Shown one piece after another: positions 62,269 through 64,000 of a stretch of 64,000 bases of DNA. The position numbers and the translations under genes were made by a program. The DNA comes from CAWGET01 sp963821715 (lineage in GTDB: Bacteria; Bacteroidota; Ignavibacteria; Ignavibacteriales; Melioribacteraceae). The notes under the pieces were generated by a model. That model did not search any database, had not been told where the DNA came from, and saw only the letters and a program-made list of their open reading frames with translations. The stretch lies in NCBI GenBank assembly GCA_963821715.1, contig CAWGET010000007.1, forward strand, positions 124,001 to 188,000, in the 5' to 3' direction. How positions within the stretch are numbered: position 1 is the stretch's first letter; the number at the start of each line of letters is the position of its first letter.

Positions 62269-62505
62269 TTAACTCAAAGCCTTAAGAAAGTTTCTTCCTT
62301 TTGATGTTTTAAGGTATTTCTCTTTTTCTCTTGCAGAAATCCTATTGGGAAAAGATTCAGTGTAAATTAAATTATAAGGAAGATAAGGTTTAGTGGTTCT
62401 GTTGTATCCAGAGTTATGCTGGTTGAATCTTCGTTCCAGATTATTGGTTATACCAATATAAGTATAATTTCGATTAATACTTTTAATTGCGTAAACAAAA
62501 TACAT
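62269..62505 (-). CDS. GIY-YIG nuclease family protein, array copy 3
   Basis: A 78-aa GIY-YIG protein nearly identical to copy 2. The longer frame up to 62550 is not used: its first 15 codons (through GSTPAFGT) are the tRNA 3' half read as protein. ATG 62505 uses the A of the genomic CCA end of the intact tRNA-Leu, so transcription from the tRNA promoter and tRNA 3' processing would directly release this mRNA. It has no Shine-Dalgarno sequence; the T-arm and acceptor stem occupy that position. Confidence 0.85.
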   Translation of the reverse strand: MYFVYAIKSINRNYTYIGITNNLERRFNQHNSGYNRTTKPYLPYNLIYTESFPNRISAREKEKYLKTSKGRNFLKALS

Positions 62506-62593
62506 GGTACCGAAGGCCGGAGTCGAACCGGCACGAGGTTTAACCCTCACTGGATTTTGAGTCCAGCGCGTCTACCAATTCCGCCACTTCGGC
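62505..62593 (-). tRNA. tRNA-Leu (anticodon CAA), CCA encoded
   Basis: Read on the minus strand: acceptor GCCGAAG pairs with CTTCGGT (a G-U closes the end), D-arm TGGCGGAATTGGTAGACGC, anticodon stem CTGGA / TCCAG with loop CTCAAAA giving anticodon CAA (reads UUG), long class II variable arm (TGAGGGTTAAACCTCGT), T-arm GCCGG-TTCGACT-CCGGC, discriminator A and genomic CCA. The long variable arm confirms Leu. The 3' end abuts the GIY-YIG array. Confidence 0.93.
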
Positions 62594-62698
62594 TCAAATA
62601 ACAAGATTACTAATTTAATAAACTTAATTTAGTCAAGCAATATTTATTTATTAATATTTTACATCTCTAAATATATTTTGATATCGCCGCGATTCTGA

Positions 62699-64000
62699 TT
62701 ACTTGTTCTTTATTTTAGCCCAACTATCCCGCAGCGGAACTGTCCTATTGAATACTAAATTTTCCGGGGTGGAATCCTTACTGTCAATCACAAAATAACC
62801 GGTTCTTTCGAACTGAAAATATTCTCCGGCTTTGGCAGATTTTAAACTTGGTTCCAGCTTAGCGTTTTTTATTACTTCCAAAGAATCCGGATTAATAAAA
62901 TGTGTAAAATCTTTTTCTTTATCGGCTTCGGGATTTTCAACAGAAAACAATCTGTCATATAATCTTACTTCCGCGTCGACCGCGTCTTTTACCGAAACCC
63001 AATGTATTGTTCCTTTTACTTTTTTATCGCTCTTTCCCGATCCACTTTTAGTTTCGACATCGTAGCTGCATCTCAATTCCTTAACTTCACCCAATTCATC
63101 TTTAACTACTTCATCGCATTTTATAATGTAAGCATAACGCAAACGAACCTCTCTTCCAGGAGCTAAACGGAAAAATTTTCTGTGCGGTTCTTCCTGGAAA
63201 TCAGTTTGTTCAATGTATAATTCCCGCGTAAACGGAACTTTCCGTGTTCCCATCGATTCGTCTTCGGGATTATTTACAGCTTCCATCTCCTCTGTCTGAT
63301 CTTCGGGATAATTGGTAATGATTATTTTAAGAGGACGTAAAACGCCCATTACACGCTTTGCTCTCTTATTAAGGTCTTCCCGTACTGAATGTTCCAACAG
63401 CGAAACGTCGATAACATTTTCGCGCTTTGCAACTCCTACGCGCTCGGAAAAATTTCTTATCGATTCGGGCGAATATCCTCTTCGTCTCAGAGCGGAAATT
63501 GTCGGCATTCTCGGATCGTCCCAACCGTCAACATATCCTTCCTTAACAAGCTGCAGTAATTTTCTTTTACTCATTATTGTATAATTTAGATTAAGACGCG
63601 CGAATTCAATTTGCTGAGGATGATAAACTTCCAACTCGTCCAAAAACCAATCATATAATGGACGATGATTCTCGAACTCGAGAGTGCAGAGCGAATGTGT
63701 AATTCTTTCGAGTGAATCGGATAATCCATGAGCGAAATCGTACATCGGGTAAATATTCCATTCATCTCCGGTTCTGTGATGATGAGCTTTTTTGATTCTG
63801 TAAATTACCGGATCGCGCATATTCATATTAGGCGAAGCCATATCGATCTTTGCTCTCAGAACGTGAGAACCGTCCGGGAATTCTCCATTCTTCATCTTCT
63901 CTAAAAGTTCAAGATTTTCTTCCGCAGAACGATTGCGATATGGGCTTTCAACTCCCGGCTGAGTCGGCATTCCGCGCATTTCTTTAATTTGATCCGGAGT
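62699..64000 (-). CDS. glnS: Glutamine-tRNA ligase, 5' end outside window
   Basis: Class I aminoacyl-tRNA synthetase charging tRNA-Gln. The window holds the C-terminal 433 codons and the frame is open to base 64000, so the Rossmann HIGH part lies beyond the edge. Visible are the catalytic-domain segment YPMYDFAHGLSDSLERITHSLCTLEF (split), the MSKRKLLQLV loop equivalent to KMSKS, and the anticodon-binding beta-barrels (VPFTRELYIEQTDF, FFRLAPGREVRLRYAYII, FERTGYFVID). GlnRS rather than GluRS is indicated by the MSKRKL loop and the C-terminal barrels. It lies 105 nt after the tRNA-Leu gene on the same strand. Confidence 0.95.
   Translation of the reverse strand, partial: TPDQIKEMRGMPTQPGVESPYRNRSAEENLELLEKMKNGEFPDGSHVLRAKIDMASPNMNMRDPVIYRIKKAHHHRTGDEWNIYPMYDFAHGLSDSLERITHSLCTLEFENHRPLYDWFLDELEVYHPQQIEFARLNLNYTIMSKRKLLQLVKEGYVDGWDDPRMPTISALRRRGYSPESIRNFSERVGVAKRENVIDVSLLEHSVREDLNKRAKRVMGVLRPLKIIITNYPEDQTEEMEAVNNPEDESMGTRKVPFTRELYIEQTDFQEEPHRKFFRLAPGREVRLRYAYIIKCDEVVKDELGEVKELRCSYDVETKSGSGKSDKKVKGTIHWVSVKDAVDAEVRLYDRLFSVENPEADKEKDFTHFINPDSLEVIKNAKLEPSLKSAKAGEYFQFERTGYFVIDSKDSTPENLVFNRTVPLRDSWAKIKNK

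Noticed and set aside
62506..62550. N-terminal extension of GIY-YIG copy 3 (through GSTPAFGT)
   Set aside because: These codons are the 3' half of tRNA-Leu read as protein; homologous copies start at MYFVY.
1..64000. CRISPR array, IS element or prophage
   Set aside because: No regularly spaced repeats with unique spacers, no transposase or integrase and no phage structural genes were seen; the only tandem array is the tRNA/GIY-YIG one.

Overview
The window reads as a chromosomal segment of an A+T-rich Gram-negative bacterium, most likely of the Bacteroidota/Ignavibacteria (Chlorobi-related) side. The evidence is the style of the proteins (DUF2851, OmpP1/FadL porin, regulator-propeller histidine kinase, many lipoproteins), clear AGGAGG-type ribosome binding sites mixed with TTG starts, two TTGACA/TATAAT-like promoters, and an Isp-type [NiFe] hydrogenase. 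The taxonomic placement is an inference from gene style; no rRNA is present.

Layout. 1-6044 (+): cell elongation (mrdA, rodA), pyrimidine enzymes (dcd, pyrF) and two DUF proteins. 6279-10783 (+): an accessory island, visibly richer in A+T, with the sce7726/sce7725 pair, a frameshifted zinc-ribbon/RES-domain gene, a broken serine hydrolase and a DUF2255 gene. 10966-13307 (-): etfB-etfA and a bifunctional nuclease. 13507-18721 (+): clpS, ychF, pepD, an acyl-CoA synthetase and a small ABM-fold protein. 18958-23036: a PP2C phosphatase and a Ser/Thr kinase-TPR protein, divergently transcribed. 23576-25802 (+): arsenic/metal resistance (arsR, arsC, permease, mini-thioredoxin) with a visible promoter and operator. 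25920-30770: mixed metabolic genes, one frameshifted. 30929-38059 (+): nuoAHJKLMN, exactly the seven membrane-arm subunits of complex I and none of the peripheral arm. 38199-40638 (-): a zinc-type ABC importer. 40916-44530: two oxidoreductases and a FadL-type porin.

44630-54292 (-) is the most interesting region: one co-directional cluster that reads, in transcription order, HTH-PocR regulator, tusA, two dsrE-like genes, a GcvH-like lipoyl-carrier protein, [NiFe] hydrogenase small subunit, Isp1 cytochrome b, Isp2 HdrD-like protein, a STAS-like protein, hydrogenase large subunit, maturation protease, a lipoate-ligase-like protein and hypC. A nickel permease is divergent at its head. It joins sulfane-sulfur carriers and a lipoyl carrier, otherwise known from sulfur-oxidizing Hdr-like pathways, to an H2-oxidizing hydrogenase whose electron module is HdrD-like. 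I regard it as the best candidate for an undescribed system.

55216-64000: two small uncharacterised genes, acs, a large propeller sensor kinase, and a tRNA-Leu(CAA) whose 3' end is followed by three tandem 291-bp units. Each unit carries a small GIY-YIG nuclease gene (one decayed) and a tRNA 3'-end copy split by an 18-bp palindrome. glnS runs off the right edge. A family of AGAGACG...CGTCTCT hairpins is dispersed in three intergenic places. Five single-base frameshifts occur in four genes; they may be decay or assembly errors. No gene-free stretch exceeds about 300 bases, and I see no CRISPR array, IS transposase, integrase or rRNA.
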